Positions 21,442 through 30,514 of a DNA stretch of 32,135 nucleotides are shown here, piece after piece (within the stretch, counting starts at the first letter, position 1; the number at the start of each line of letters is the position of its first letter). The notes beneath the pieces were generated by a model that was not told the origin of the DNA, ran no database searches, and saw only the letters and a list, made by a program, of their open reading frames with translations. Position numbers and translations under genes: made by a program. The stretch comes from Candidatus Woesearchaeota archaeon (GTDB taxonomy: Archaea > Nanobdellota > Nanobdellia > Woesearchaeales > 21-14-0-10-32-9): NCBI GenBank assembly GCA_003560545.1, contig PWLK01000081.1, forward strand, positions 1-32,135. Reading direction: 5' to 3'.

Positions 21442-21879
21442 TTACTTCCTGGCTTTTTCGATTTTGCCTCGGAGTAAGGCGTTTAGGGATTGGTCGTTTA
21501 CTTTTATGACTTGCCAGCGCACACCGGGGATGTCCCCTTTGCTTCTGCCCATGCTGCCTCCCAGGCATTCAATGACGACTTCGTCGTGTTCGTCAACCAT
21601 TTTCTGGGCTCCGTCGCCTGGAAGAAAAGCGGTTACTTGCTTACCATTCTTAACTAGTTGGACGCGGACGCATTTCCTCATAGCGCTGTTAGGCTGCTTT
21701 GCTTCACGCTGTACTTTTTCGAGGACGATTCCTGAGGCCTGGCTTGAGCCTTCAAGAGGATCTGATTTTAAGGCTAGCTTTAAGACTTTCTTAGCGTACC
21801 ACTTATCTTTCTTCCTGGAAGTGCTTCTTCTTTTCTCCAGTTTTTTCCCGGCGTTTAAGCCAGATGATTTTTTACCCAT
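21442..21879 (-). CDS. rps12: Ribosomal protein uS12
   Basis: 145 residues from ATG at 21879 behind GGTG; an in-frame GTG at 21891 would add four residues. Seen: the eukaryotic/archaeal uS12 pattern GKKLEKRRSTSRKKDKWYAKK, SDPLEGSSQASGIVLEKV, the decoding-site motif KQPNSAMRKCVRVQL, and GDIPGVRWQVIKVNDQSL. It is in the decoding centre of the small subunit. It is the last gene of the polymerase operon here; the usual following genes (uS7, EF-1A, uS10) are replaced by a convergent gene. Confidence 0.95.
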   Translation of the reverse strand: MGKKSSGLNAGKKLEKRRSTSRKKDKWYAKKVLKLALKSDPLEGSSQASGIVLEKVQREAKQPNSAMRKCVRVQLVKNGKQVTAFLPGDGAQKMVDEHDEVVIECLGGSMGRSKGDIPGVRWQVIKVNDQSLNALLRGKIEKARK

Positions 21880-21895
21880 ATTCTTTTTCACCGTT

Positions 21896-22309
21896 TCATA
21901 CGACTTTGATTTCTTTTAACGCGAAGTACTTCCTCACGATTTCCTCGTAATTACGAAGGTTTTGTGCGCGGGCACCAATCATGAGGCCTTTGGTTTTCAT
22001 GTCAGGGCCTTTGATTGTGACTATGCCTTCGTCTTCGCTCATATCCAGTATTTTTAAGGGGAACATCAAGTTCCTTATAAATGTTAGCTTGTCAGGACTA
22101 AATTCGACTATTTTAATCTTTCTGTTCAGGGCTTTTTCAACTCGTTCTATATTTGACTTTTGCTTGCCCAACGCACGCCCCATCTCACCTGGCTGTACCA
22201 CGAAGACTATTTTATCCCTGTTGAAAAAGCAGTCTTTCAAGGACGCCCCAGTAATTTTTTCGAACAAGGACATCAGGTTCAGGAGTTCGGCGTCGTATTT
22301 TATCTTCAT
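21896..22309 (-). CDS. nusA: Archaeal NusA (KH-domain RNA-binding protein)
   Basis: 137 residues from ATG at 22309 (MKIKYDAELL), the family start; an in-frame ATG at 22330 lies on the edge of the previous gene. Archaeal NusA is only the KH part of bacterial NusA. Seen: LFEKITGASLKDCFF, then the first KH core VQPGEMGRALGKQKSNIERVEKAL and the second near KTKGLMIGARAQNLRNYEEIV. It binds RNA with a role in transcription or ribosome biogenesis. Between eL30 and uS12, the standard archaeal order. Confidence 0.93.
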   Translation of the reverse strand: MKIKYDAELLNLMSLFEKITGASLKDCFFNRDKIVFVVQPGEMGRALGKQKSNIERVEKALNRKIKIVEFSPDKLTFIRNLMFPLKILDMSEDEGIVTIKGPDMKTKGLMIGARAQNLRNYEEIVRKYFALKEIKVV

Positions 22310-22330
22310 TTGCAATAAACCCAGAAACAC

Positions 22331-22588
22331 TTATTTTTTCACTCCGATAACAGATACGAGGAATGGCTTTCCACAGATAGTTCCAAGCTCTTCGTTGTTA
22401 ACCTCTAACAGGTTAACTTCTACTCCTCCGACTTTCTTGTAGTACTCTAAGTCCTTTTTTGCTTCAGGCTCAGCGTTTCTGGAAACAAAAACTTTTCCTA
22501 CCTCGCCTTTTCTCAGAAGCTTTAAAGTCCTTTCAGTTCCTATAACGATTTTGTCTGTGTTTAAGAGTTTTCTTATTTCATCAATCAC
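22331..22588 (-). CDS. rpl30e: Ribosomal protein eL30-like
   Basis: 85 residues from GTG at 22588, with AGGTG about 7 nt upstream. Seen: IRKLLNTDKIVIGTERTLKLLRKGEVGKVFVS, the L7Ae/eL30 fold, and an end ELGTICGKPFLVSVIGV typical of eL30. It is slightly shorter than the usual 95-105. It lies between rpoA2 and nusA as in most archaea. eL30 proteins recognise kink-turn RNA. Confidence 0.92.
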   Translation of the reverse strand: MIDEIRKLLNTDKIVIGTERTLKLLRKGEVGKVFVSRNAEPEAKKDLEYYKKVGGVEVNLLEVNNEELGTICGKPFLVSVIGVKK

Positions 22589-22613
22589 GGTGTTTCACCT
22601 TCAAAAAATTTTT

Positions 22614-23762
22614 TTATTTTGGCTTCGTCCTCACTATCAGCCCTGGAAGGCCTGTCCCTATAGGGACTGGCTGGTTCAGCATTACGTTCTCTATAACGCT
22701 GTTCAAAGGATCGGATTCTCCTGTCAGGCCTGCGTTAATAACATGCCTTATCGGTGTTTCGAAGGAAGCCCTTGCGAGAACGGAAGGCTTTTCCTTGACA
22801 ATACCGTACCTGTTAATACCCATGATTTTCCCGGACATGCACATCGCGTCTGCAACGATCATGATATGCCTTATATCCACGTTCAATCCCTGTTCCTCTA
22901 TTACTTTCATTAACTCGTTAATAATAAGCTGCCTCGCTGCTTCTATCCCGAATTCTTTTTCTATTTCGTGGATGTTGTTAGTGTAAGTCCTTTTCCCATC
23001 TACGAAGTCCTGCTTGAGAACTTCCTTTAAGTTAGACCCCGCGGTTACAATCATGTACTCGTTGTCTTTCTTCACAGGAAGGACTTGTGTTATTCCTTTT
23101 ACGCCGTGAATGAAAACGTTCTTAAGCTTCTCCTTTAACTTATATAGCTGGATTATATCTTTGTCCTTACCTGATTGAGTCACAGTTATAGAATCATCTT
23201 TTTCAAGTTTGAAAGAAAACCCTTTAACGTTCTTCTTCAACGAATCAGTTATAGTTGAATGGCTTATTTTCAGCAATTCTATCTTGTTCTTATCCAAAAC
23301 AACTTTGAGGTTCGCCTCGGATATGTTAACAACAACTTCTTTTAAGAAATCGTTCATGGTCAGCTCTTTGAGGGATTCTGCCACTCGCTTAATATCTTTG
23401 CCTTCATTGTAAGGCTTTACCAAGAAAATATTCATCATCTCAGTGGAAATAGTCTTCCTCCCGTCAAGGACTTCTATAAGCCTTGGAAGTCCTGTTGTGA
23501 CGTTCATCTCCGCAACCCCTGCGAAGTGGAACGTGTTCAGCGTCATCTGCGTACCTGGCTCGCCAATGCTTTCCGCGCTTACAATACCCACGCATTCACC
23601 AGGCACGGCTTGTGATGAATCGTACTCATCTTCTATTGCCTGCATAATTTTCTTCAGCTTATCCTTGCTAATATTCCCGGACAAGTGCTCCTCTACTTCT
23701 TTTAGTATAGAACTTGGAAGCCTGTCCTCGTATTCCTTTAATGCTTGCTTAACATCAACCAT
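22614..23762 (-). CDS. rpoA2: RNA polymerase subunit A''
   Basis: 382 residues from ATG at 23762; a longer frame to 23810 overlaps the end of rpoA1 and is rejected. It is the C-terminal part of the largest polymerase subunit. Seen: the trigger-loop and cleft part ECVGIVSAESIGEPGTQMTLNTFHFAG near 70-96 and TTGLPRLIEVLDGRK, ending with RASFETPIRHVINAGLTGESDPLNSVIENVMLNQPVPIGTG. Translation begins 28 nt after the rpoA1 stop. A T-rich stretch follows before eL30. Confidence 0.97.
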   Translation of the reverse strand: MVDVKQALKEYEDRLPSSILKEVEEHLSGNISKDKLKKIMQAIEDEYDSSQAVPGECVGIVSAESIGEPGTQMTLNTFHFAGVAEMNVTTGLPRLIEVLDGRKTISTEMMNIFLVKPYNEGKDIKRVAESLKELTMNDFLKEVVVNISEANLKVVLDKNKIELLKISHSTITDSLKKNVKGFSFKLEKDDSITVTQSGKDKDIIQLYKLKEKLKNVFIHGVKGITQVLPVKKDNEYMIVTAGSNLKEVLKQDFVDGKRTYTNNIHEIEKEFGIEAARQLIINELMKVIEEQGLNVDIRHIMIVADAMCMSGKIMGINRYGIVKEKPSVLARASFETPIRHVINAGLTGESDPLNSVIENVMLNQPVPIGTGLPGLIVRTKPK

Positions 23763-23790
23763 TTTTTTTCTTACCCCAAAAAACTTTTTT

Positions 23791-26391
23791 TTAATCGTTG
23801 AAAGAGTCAATTATACCCTTAATATTAATCTTTCCTGCTTCTGTCTTTGAAACATCCAAGCCATCCTCACCGTAAGTGAACTGAACGATTTTCTTGGAGG
23901 CATCCCTGACCGTGAAATCATATTCAAGCTTTAAATCCTGCATTGCGTTTGCAAGCCGCCTGTAAAGATAGCCGGACTTAGGAGTCCTAAGAGCTGTATC
24001 CATCAAGCTATCCCTTCCGGTCATCGCCATGAAGAACATCTCGTAAGGCTTTAATCCTTTCTTAAACCCGTTCTTGATAAAGCCTCTTGGAACCGCCCCT
24101 AAATCATCCTTTTTAAAACATGATAAAGACCTGCCCTTGTAACCCTTACCAATCCTTCCTCCTCGAAGTGCTTGCTGTCCTACACATGCAGACATCTGGG
24201 CAATGTTAATCGTGTTACCCTTAGCCCCTGACCGAACCATGATCATCGTGTTGCTGTCCTGCGGGGCTGTTAGTTCCACTATTTTACCGGACTCATTCCT
24301 AGCCCTGTTAAGCCTTTCAAGAATTCTTAACTCAAGAGTTTCCTCAATACTCCTCCCCGGAAGCCTTTCCAAGGTACCCTCATTATAGTCTTTTATAATC
24401 TTCTTAACATCCTCATCTGCTTTTTCAAGAGCTTCCCTAACCTGGCCCTCAGCGTCCTTGCTCAAGTCTATATCTGAAAGCTTAGACGTAAAACCGAACT
24501 TAAGAAGAGCTTCTGCTCCCAAACCATTAATCTTCCTCAAAAATATTATTATCTCATCCGCTCCGTACTTCTTATGAAGGTTTCTCAGCAACAACCCTGA
24601 GCCTTCCCCGAGGTTCGCGGAATCCATAACGCCTGATACGAGTTTCCCGTTAACAATCTTTACAACAGCATCAGGATCCTCAGGGTCCTTGTTGTAAATC
24701 CTTGACCTGCCCGTGAAGTTAAAGTCATCAGGTAGAATCACAGAGAAAACCTCTTTCCCGGAGACATACTTCTTATTCGGAAGCTTCCTGAAATCCTCTA
24801 TACCTGCAGAAGACAATAAGTCAATGGCTTCATCCCTCTTAAGCTTAAAGCCTTCTTTTGTAAGAATAAAATTCCCGGAAATACTATCCTGAATACAAGC
24901 AATAATGCTTAAGCCATACCTAGGACTTATAATCTGGGTTTGAACCTGCATCAATATCTCTGCTTCAGCCCTTGCCTCCTCGGTCTGAGGGATGTGAAGG
25001 TTCATCTCGTCCCCGTCAAAGTCCGCGTTATAAGGAGCGCAAACCGCGGGGTTAAGCCTAAGAGTCATGCCGGGAAGGACTTTCACGCGGTGACACATCA
25101 TGCTCATCCTGTGAAGGCTTGGCTGCCTGTTAAACAAAGCTATATCTCCATCCATTAAATGCCTTTCAACTATGAAGCCAGGCTGGATTTCTTCAAGCAA
25201 CTGCTCCTTGGTTTCATTAGTAATCCTCTTCCTCTTACCATCAGGCCTAATAATATAATTAGAACCAGGGTACTGGTCGGCGCCTCTTTCAAGGAATCCT
25301 TTCAGGTACTCCATGTTCCACTCCGTAACCCTTTCAGGAACGGTAAGCTTCTTCGCAATCACTTCAGGAACGCCTACCTCGTTAATATCAATCTTGGGAT
25401 CAGGGCTTATAACAGTCCTAGCAGAAAAATTAGTTCTCTTACCCGCAAGGTTACCTCTAATCCTTCCTTCTTTGTTCTTAATCCTCGCAGTCAAGGTATT
25501 CAAAGGCTGCCCACTCCTATGCCTCGCAGGAGGGAGTTGGGCGACGTCGTTATCAAAGAAAGTCGTAACGTGATACTGCAATAAATCCCAGAGGTCTTCA
25601 ATGATAATTTCAGGGGCGCCAGCGTTAATGTTCTCGAAAAGCCTTTGGTTAATCCTGACAATGTCACCGAGCTTATGGGTTAAATCATCCTCGCTTCTCT
25701 CACCGCTCTCCAAAGTAATACTAGGCCTCATCGTAACAGGCGGAATCGGGAGGACTGTTAATACCATCCACTCAGGCCTGGCATTCTTAGGGTTCAAACC
25801 AAAGACAACCAAGTCGTCATCAGGAATCCTTTCAAGCCTAGCCCTAACCTCTATTGGTGAAAGCCTTTTCTCATCTTCAATGAAAGAAGTTGGCTTGTCC
25901 AAAGTTATCTTATGCTGCTTTTCCTTGCAGTAAGGGCACTTATTAATAGTTCTCAGATTGGCAATGATAAGCTTTATCTTATCCCTTCTCTCACTCAGCC
26001 CTTGCTCTAACCCTACTTTTTCAAGCAAGTCACTGTACTCATCGATCTTGTTCTGCGGGATGAGAATCCTGCCACAACTCCTGCAAGTACTCCTAACCAA
26101 GTCCAACACCACGTCCACGAAACTTATATGGATAACAGGCCTTGCAAGTTCCATGTATCCGAAGTGGCCGAGGCTGTCCCTAAGTTTCTGGCCATCAGTC
26201 TTGCACCTAAGGCCTGGGTCTATAACGCCTAGGCGGACATCCATTAACCCTCCGTCAACAGGGTATCCTTCCTTGTCGTAAAGCTCAGGGGTAACAATCT
26301 TAGCCTTAGCAATGCTCTTTAACAGCTTAGGAGACATTACCCCGAAGTCTATAGCTTCTATGAATTTGTATATTGCTCTTTGATTATCCAT
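23791..26391 (-). CDS. rpoA1: RNA polymerase subunit A'
   Basis: 866 residues from ATG at 26391 behind GGTGG; a GTG at 26400 is too close to that site. It is the N-terminal part of the largest subunit and carries the active centre. Seen: CRSCGRI and CPYCKEK zinc ligands in the N-terminal clamp, the bridge and rudder region PARHRSGQPLNTLTARIKNKEGRIRGNLAG, and the catalytic Mg site NADFDGDEMNLH, followed by the funnel. The usual N-terminal zinc motif preceding these is partly changed: LGVIDPGLRCKTDGQKLRDSLGHFG has only one Cys and one His, so that zinc site may be missing. Confidence 0.96.
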   Translation of the reverse strand: MDNQRAIYKFIEAIDFGVMSPKLLKSIAKAKIVTPELYDKEGYPVDGGLMDVRLGVIDPGLRCKTDGQKLRDSLGHFGYMELARPVIHISFVDVVLDLVRSTCRSCGRILIPQNKIDEYSDLLEKVGLEQGLSERRDKIKLIIANLRTINKCPYCKEKQHKITLDKPTSFIEDEKRLSPIEVRARLERIPDDDLVVFGLNPKNARPEWMVLTVLPIPPVTMRPSITLESGERSEDDLTHKLGDIVRINQRLFENINAGAPEIIIEDLWDLLQYHVTTFFDNDVAQLPPARHRSGQPLNTLTARIKNKEGRIRGNLAGKRTNFSARTVISPDPKIDINEVGVPEVIAKKLTVPERVTEWNMEYLKGFLERGADQYPGSNYIIRPDGKRKRITNETKEQLLEEIQPGFIVERHLMDGDIALFNRQPSLHRMSMMCHRVKVLPGMTLRLNPAVCAPYNADFDGDEMNLHIPQTEEARAEAEILMQVQTQIISPRYGLSIIACIQDSISGNFILTKEGFKLKRDEAIDLLSSAGIEDFRKLPNKKYVSGKEVFSVILPDDFNFTGRSRIYNKDPEDPDAVVKIVNGKLVSGVMDSANLGEGSGLLLRNLHKKYGADEIIIFLRKINGLGAEALLKFGFTSKLSDIDLSKDAEGQVREALEKADEDVKKIIKDYNEGTLERLPGRSIEETLELRILERLNRARNESGKIVELTAPQDSNTMIMVRSGAKGNTINIAQMSACVGQQALRGGRIGKGYKGRSLSCFKKDDLGAVPRGFIKNGFKKGLKPYEMFFMAMTGRDSLMDTALRTPKSGYLYRRLANAMQDLKLEYDFTVRDASKKIVQFTYGEDGLDVSKTEAGKINIKGIIDSFND

Positions 26392-26403
26392 AACGACCAC
26401 CTT

Positions 26404-28209
26404 TTAAAACTTGCTTTTGAGCTTAATCTTAGGATAAATGCCCAGGGATTTGAACTCATCAAGCAACAATTTGAATGCATAACTAACTTCTATGTCACTC
26501 ATCTCGGAGTCCTCCCCGTAAACAGGGGACATTGGCTTGTTGTTCTTCCTCGCATCATAATACCCTACTAATCCTGATTTCTCGCATACAGGGACAACGA
26601 CTTGGTCGGAGTCAAACCTTTCCTTCAGTGTAAGTGATGCCCCGTGGGCTACAAAGGTATCCTTCTCCATTTCTCCAAGCCTTAAACCGCCTTCCTTAGC
26701 CCTACCCTCAGTGGGCTGCCTTGTTAATAGCTGTATAGGACCTCTGGCCCTGCTATGCAATTTGTTAGCAACCATGTGTTTCAATTTCAAGTAGTACATG
26801 TTGCCTACAAAAATCCTGACATCGTATTTCTCGCCTGTAATACCATTATACATTGTTTCAGAGCCATCATCCCTGAAACCCATTTCTAATAAGTCCTTCC
26901 TAATATCTGATTCTTCCTCGGATTCGAACATGGTAGCATCAATATATCTTCCTGTAAGGCTCCCGGTTTTCCCTGCTAATAACTCCATCATATGGGAAAC
27001 AGTCATCCTAGTAGGAATACCATGAGGGTTGAACAATATGTCTGGCTTCAAACCTGTCGAGGTAAACGGGACATCTTCTTCTGGGACGACGAGGCTTATA
27101 ACTCCTTTCTGACCGTGCCTGGAAGTGAACTTATCACCTATCTCAGGAATCCTTTGCTCTCTAAGCCTTACCTGTACGAGCTTGTTTCCCTCTTCGTTTT
27201 CAGTTAAGGTAACAAAATCAACGATTCCTTTCTCGCCGTGTTTCAAAGCCATGCTGGACTCCCTTCTTGAGTCAGAAGCCAAGCTGTACTCATCCATGCT
27301 GCTCAAAAACCTTGGCGGGCTTACCTTGCCAATCACAACATCTCCTTCTTTTACACCTGCTTCAGGGTATATAATACCGTCTTCTTCAAGGAACCTGTAC
27401 TCATGCTCAGACCTATAACCCCTGACTTCCTTGTCAGGCATTGTAACTTCATCCATCAACCCACCTGAATACCTTAACTCTTCTGAAACAACAGGCCTGA
27501 AATAAGTAGACCTGCCAAGGCCTCGGTCAACACTGCCTTTGTTTATAATTATAGCGTCGTCCATGTTATAACCCTTGTAAGTCAGGACTGCAACAATCAC
27601 GTTTTGTCCAGAAGGGTGCTTGTCATAATCAGACACGGAATGAGCAACACTTTGCACGATAGGATAATGAGGGTAATGCAGTACGCTAACATCCATATCC
27701 ATCCTTACAAGGAAGTTAGCAGCGTAAAACCCAACGGCTTGCTTCTGGTTCTTCGCACCCTGATTCAAGCGTACACCTTGGTTGTAATTCCCGAAAGGAA
27801 CCATCGTGGTAATAAGCCCTAATAAGTCAAGGCTGCTTATCTCCATGTGCGTGTGATCAGAAGTTACATCTTCCTCGGTAAAAGCAACTAAGGCATTCTC
27901 TTCTTCTGTAGCATCAAGGTACTCTATTACGCCTTGCTTTAACAAGTCAGACCAGGAAATCTCTTTCTTTTCAAGCTGCTGGATGTGTTTCTCTGTAAGC
28001 AAAGGCTTTCCTTCCTTGACCACTATTAAAGGCCTTGTAGATCTTCCCCTGCTTGTTTCAATCAAAACTTTTTCTTCTTCCTGTGAATAAGCGATGTTAA
28101 CAGAATCTGAAACTCTGCCCATCCTTCTTTCTGATACTACTTGATCCACGAAATCTTTTGCGTTCTTAACAGTTCCAATGTACTTGTTATCCATGAATAC
28201 GTCAGTCAT
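26404..28209 (-). CDS. rpoB1: RNA polymerase subunit B'
   Basis: 601 residues, the C-terminal half of the split beta-like subunit. Seen: AVGFYAANFLVRMD, GYNMDDAIIINKGSVDRGLGRSTYFR, the active-site lysine region EIGDKFTSRHGQKGVISL, FNPHGIPTRMTVSHMMELLAGK and a C-terminal RAKEGGLRLGEMEKD. The C-terminal zinc motif has Cys in VPVCEKSGLVGYYD but lacks clear second and later Cys pairs. The ATG overlaps the rpoB2 stop (ATGA), so the two halves are translated in coupling. Confidence 0.96.
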   Translation of the reverse strand: MTDVFMDNKYIGTVKNAKDFVDQVVSERRMGRVSDSVNIAYSQEEEKVLIETSRGRSTRPLIVVKEGKPLLTEKHIQQLEKKEISWSDLLKQGVIEYLDATEEENALVAFTEEDVTSDHTHMEISSLDLLGLITTMVPFGNYNQGVRLNQGAKNQKQAVGFYAANFLVRMDMDVSVLHYPHYPIVQSVAHSVSDYDKHPSGQNVIVAVLTYKGYNMDDAIIINKGSVDRGLGRSTYFRPVVSEELRYSGGLMDEVTMPDKEVRGYRSEHEYRFLEEDGIIYPEAGVKEGDVVIGKVSPPRFLSSMDEYSLASDSRRESSMALKHGEKGIVDFVTLTENEEGNKLVQVRLREQRIPEIGDKFTSRHGQKGVISLVVPEEDVPFTSTGLKPDILFNPHGIPTRMTVSHMMELLAGKTGSLTGRYIDATMFESEEESDIRKDLLEMGFRDDGSETMYNGITGEKYDVRIFVGNMYYLKLKHMVANKLHSRARGPIQLLTRQPTEGRAKEGGLRLGEMEKDTFVAHGASLTLKERFDSDQVVVPVCEKSGLVGYYDARKNNKPMSPVYGEDSEMSDIEVSYAFKLLLDEFKSLGIYPKIKLKSKF

Positions 28210-29720
28210 TTTGCCATCACCGGTTCAAAACCAAAACCTTTCAGTTTTCCGATTAATTCTTCTTCATCAACACCTCTTGTTACTTTTGCAAGCAACGCAA
28301 GGTTCTTCCTTAATCCTATATTAGTACCTTCAGGGGTTTCGCTCATGCACAAGCGACCCATATGCGTAGGGTGCAACGCCCTGGCTTCAAAGTTTTCCTG
28401 GCTTGCACTCAACGGGCTTATAACCCTTTGAAGCGCTGAAAGCATCTGAATGTAGTTAAGCCTTTCAATCCTCTGGCTTATACCTTTCCTGTTCCCACTC
28501 CAATTCCCCGTAGCCATGCTGCTGTAAATCCTCTGTGTTAAGAGCTTCTCCCTGATAATAACTTTGATGCTTGGGAACTTCCCTCTCTTCACAATTCTCT
28601 GGAAGTTATACAGCAAGTCCCCTATTAGTACCTTGATGTTAACCCTGAACAAGTCAGCCAACAAGTCCCCAGCCATTTTAAGCCTCTTGTTTGAATAATG
28701 ATCTTTATCTGCCACCGGAAGCTCTTTATTGGAAACCTTAATGTAGTCTTTCAGGTACTTGCAAAGATTAAGGGCTTTAGCGTGCCTTGCCTCGCTTGTA
28801 ATACCAATGTGAGGGAGCAAGTACTTGTCAAGTATTTCCTTAAGCCTTTCAATGCGTATCTCCTTTGACTGAGTTATTCCTATCTTCTTCGCAATATAAT
28901 CCAGAGCATCTTCCTCTGTCTTAATATCAACGAACTCGTAGAGATTGATAAATATTTCAGAGCTGTTAGGAAGGTCAACAATCCTCATAATATCCTCATC
29001 CTTAGTAACCCCTAATGCTTTTATGATAACAACCAAAGGAATCCTTTTAACCCTTGTAAAAGTCAGGTAGAAAATCTCATCCCTTAATTTCTCCATTTGG
29101 TGAGGGATCTTATAAGAACCTTGCTCTGAGAAAATCTTTCCGAGGTAATCACTGATACCCGTAGCCTGTGCCTCAACCAAGAACTTGTTTGGAGCCAGGT
29201 CTTCAACGGAGACAACCACTTTCTCGGTGCCATTAATAATAAAATACCCTCCTGGATCATCCGGGTCCTCCCCTGCCTTGATAAGATCCTCCCTACCCAT
29301 CTTGCTCAAATGGCAATACTTGCTCTTAAGCATGATAGGGATGCTGCCAATCTGGGTTGTAAAAGTTTCTTTTTGCATGCCATTCACATGTGCTGAAACT
29401 TCGAGGTACATAGGAGCAGAATAAGAAAGCTTTCTAAGCCTTGCCTCAGAGGGAAGCAAGTCCCTTTTAGAACCGTCAGCTTCGATAATTTCAGGCTTGG
29501 ACACACTGATCTTATCCAGGCGAATCTTGAACTCTTCAACATTCGTAGGAATAATAGTGGGTTCTATCTCTTTGTTTTCGTTTATAATTTTCTGCAATTC
29601 TTCTTCTACGAACTTGTTGAACGCATCAATATCTGACTGCACCAACGAATTCTCTTCAAAGTATTTCTTCAGCAAAAGCTTTGAAGTAGTCATATTAAGG
29701 TTTATAGGCTGATTACTCAT
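28206..29720 (-). CDS. rpoB2: RNA polymerase subunit B''
   Basis: 504 residues from ATG at 29720 (MSNQPINLN); an upstream ATG at 29750 is inside rpoH. It is the N-terminal half of the split beta-like subunit, a state seen in many euryarchaea and DPANN. Seen: SEARLRKLSYSAPMYLEVSAHV, DPGGYFIINGTEKVVVSVEDLAPNK, the fork region TGNWSGNRKGISQRIERLNYIQMLSALQRVISPL and RALHPTHMGRLCMSETPEGTNIGL. It overlaps rpoH by 8 nt and rpoB1 by 4 nt. Confidence 0.97.
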   Translation of the reverse strand: MSNQPINLNMTTSKLLLKKYFEENSLVQSDIDAFNKFVEEELQKIINENKEIEPTIIPTNVEEFKIRLDKISVSKPEIIEADGSKRDLLPSEARLRKLSYSAPMYLEVSAHVNGMQKETFTTQIGSIPIMLKSKYCHLSKMGREDLIKAGEDPDDPGGYFIINGTEKVVVSVEDLAPNKFLVEAQATGISDYLGKIFSEQGSYKIPHQMEKLRDEIFYLTFTRVKRIPLVVIIKALGVTKDEDIMRIVDLPNSSEIFINLYEFVDIKTEEDALDYIAKKIGITQSKEIRIERLKEILDKYLLPHIGITSEARHAKALNLCKYLKDYIKVSNKELPVADKDHYSNKRLKMAGDLLADLFRVNIKVLIGDLLYNFQRIVKRGKFPSIKVIIREKLLTQRIYSSMATGNWSGNRKGISQRIERLNYIQMLSALQRVISPLSASQENFEARALHPTHMGRLCMSETPEGTNIGLRKNLALLAKVTRGVDEEELIGKLKGFGFEPVMAK

Positions 29721-30042
29721 TAATAACACCCCTGTAAAACACAGATTCACCCGCGGTAGGGCTCTTTCTTTTTATCATAATAATATCATTCTCCCTAGCA
29801 TCCAAATGCCTTATAGCGGGATCAGATATGAAAATCTTAGGAAGCTCCTTAGGAGTCACGCTGTACCTCTTATACAACTCCTCCTTTTCCTTATCTGAAA
29901 GCTTTATATGCTCTGGTACGAGATCGTGCTCGACTTTAGAAGTATCCTTTACACGTGCTTTCTTCTTCTTTGCAGCTTTCTTGACAGCTTTTTTAGAAGC
30001 GACAGATTTTTTCTTTCCCTGGGTTTCTTTTTTCTTAGCCAT
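29713..30042 (-). CDS. rpoH: RNA polymerase subunit H with lysine-rich N-terminal extension
   Basis: 109 residues from ATG at 30042, behind GGAGGGG; usual RpoH has about 75-80. Residues 1 to about 36 are Lys/Ala-rich (KKAVKKAAKKKKARVKD). The family core follows: HDLVPEHIKLSDKEKEELYKRY, LPKIFISDPAIRHLDARENDIIMIKRKSPTAGESVFYRGV. It is the Rpb5 C-terminal equivalent in the lower jaw. It begins 35 nt after tRNA-Lys with no strong TATA between, so it may be co-transcribed with the tRNA. The extension could contact DNA entering the polymerase (inference). Confidence 0.95.
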   Translation of the reverse strand: MAKKKETQGKKKSVASKKAVKKAAKKKKARVKDTSKVEHDLVPEHIKLSDKEKEELYKRYSVTPKELPKIFISDPAIRHLDARENDIIMIKRKSPTAGESVFYRGVINE

Positions 30043-30076
30043 TAAATACCCCTCCATTGGAAGTAAATTATCGTGA

Positions 30077-30150
30077 TGGGTCGGACGAGATTTGAACTCG
30101 CGACCACCTGGTTAAAAGCCAGATGCTCTACCGGACTGAGCTACCGACCC
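30077..30150 (-). tRNA. tRNA-Lys (UUU)
   Basis: Complete cloverleaf on the minus strand without intron: acceptor GGGTCGG/CCGACCC, D-stem GCTC/GAGC, anticodon stem TCTGG/CCAGG with loop CTTTTAA, T-stem GCGAG/CTCGT with TTCAAAT. The anticodon is TTT and the discriminator A. CCA is not encoded. It is immediately upstream of rpoH. Confidence 0.95.
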
Positions 30151-30193
30151 AAGTTCTTGTGGAAGCCGTCCAGGCCGGCAAAACAGGTTGATA

Positions 30194-30268
30194 CGCCCTG
30201 GCCGGGATTTGAACCCGGGTCGAAGCCTCGACAGGGCTTCATGATAGGCCAGACTACACTACCAAGGC
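30194..30268 (-). tRNA. tRNA-Asp (GUC)
   Basis: Cloverleaf on the minus strand without intron: acceptor GCCTTGG/CCAGGGC (one G-U pair), anticodon stem AAGCC/GGCTT with loop CTGTCGA, T-stem CCGGG/CCCGG with TTCAAAT. The anticodon is GTC and the discriminator G, the Asp identity base. CCA is not encoded. It is 43 nt upstream of tRNA-Lys. Confidence 0.95.
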
Positions 30269-30397
30269 ATCACAAATGGAAATATGACTGGTTTTTCCTG
30301 GTCGAACTCTGAAGAAAAACTTTTGCATTCCCATTTTACTGTTATAACCCAAAGTGCACGGCACTGAACCTTCCACGAAGTTTTGGTGAAACTCAGT

Positions 30398-30410
30398 TGA
30401 TTTATAAACC
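30398..30410 (-). promoter_or_regulatory. Probable promoter for tRNA-Asp, tRNA-Lys and perhaps the rpo operon
   Basis: On the minus strand GGTTTATAAATCA is the best TATA between tRNA-Tyr and tRNA-Asp; a weaker GGGTTATAAC is at 30341-30350. The first would give a leader of about 110 nt (30270-30380), long for a tRNA, in which I see no gene, only a short AGTGC/GCACT hairpin. Confidence 0.4.
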
Positions 30411-30459
30411 TTGCGGTAACGATTTCCTCCATGAAATAAAAAGAATCCCTCGGGGGAGA

Positions 30460-30492
30460 CTTTCAGCCAACACCACTTGCATGGAACCTGGA
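30460..30492 (-). other. Intron 2 of tRNA-Tyr, T-loop position 59/60 (33 nt)
   Basis: The T-stem GGGAG/CTCCC, a 3-nt bulge AGT, and the four pairs TTCA/TGAA next to the bulge AAT form a bulge-helix-bulge, the mark of the archaeal splicing endonuclease. Cutting AA^T and AG^T restores a 7-nt T-loop. The intron folds further: CCAG/TTGG and a CCAT-GCAA-GTGG hairpin capped by a GNRA tetraloop. Confidence 0.8.
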
Positions 30493-30514
30493 TTTGAACT
30501 CCCAACCTCTCGGT

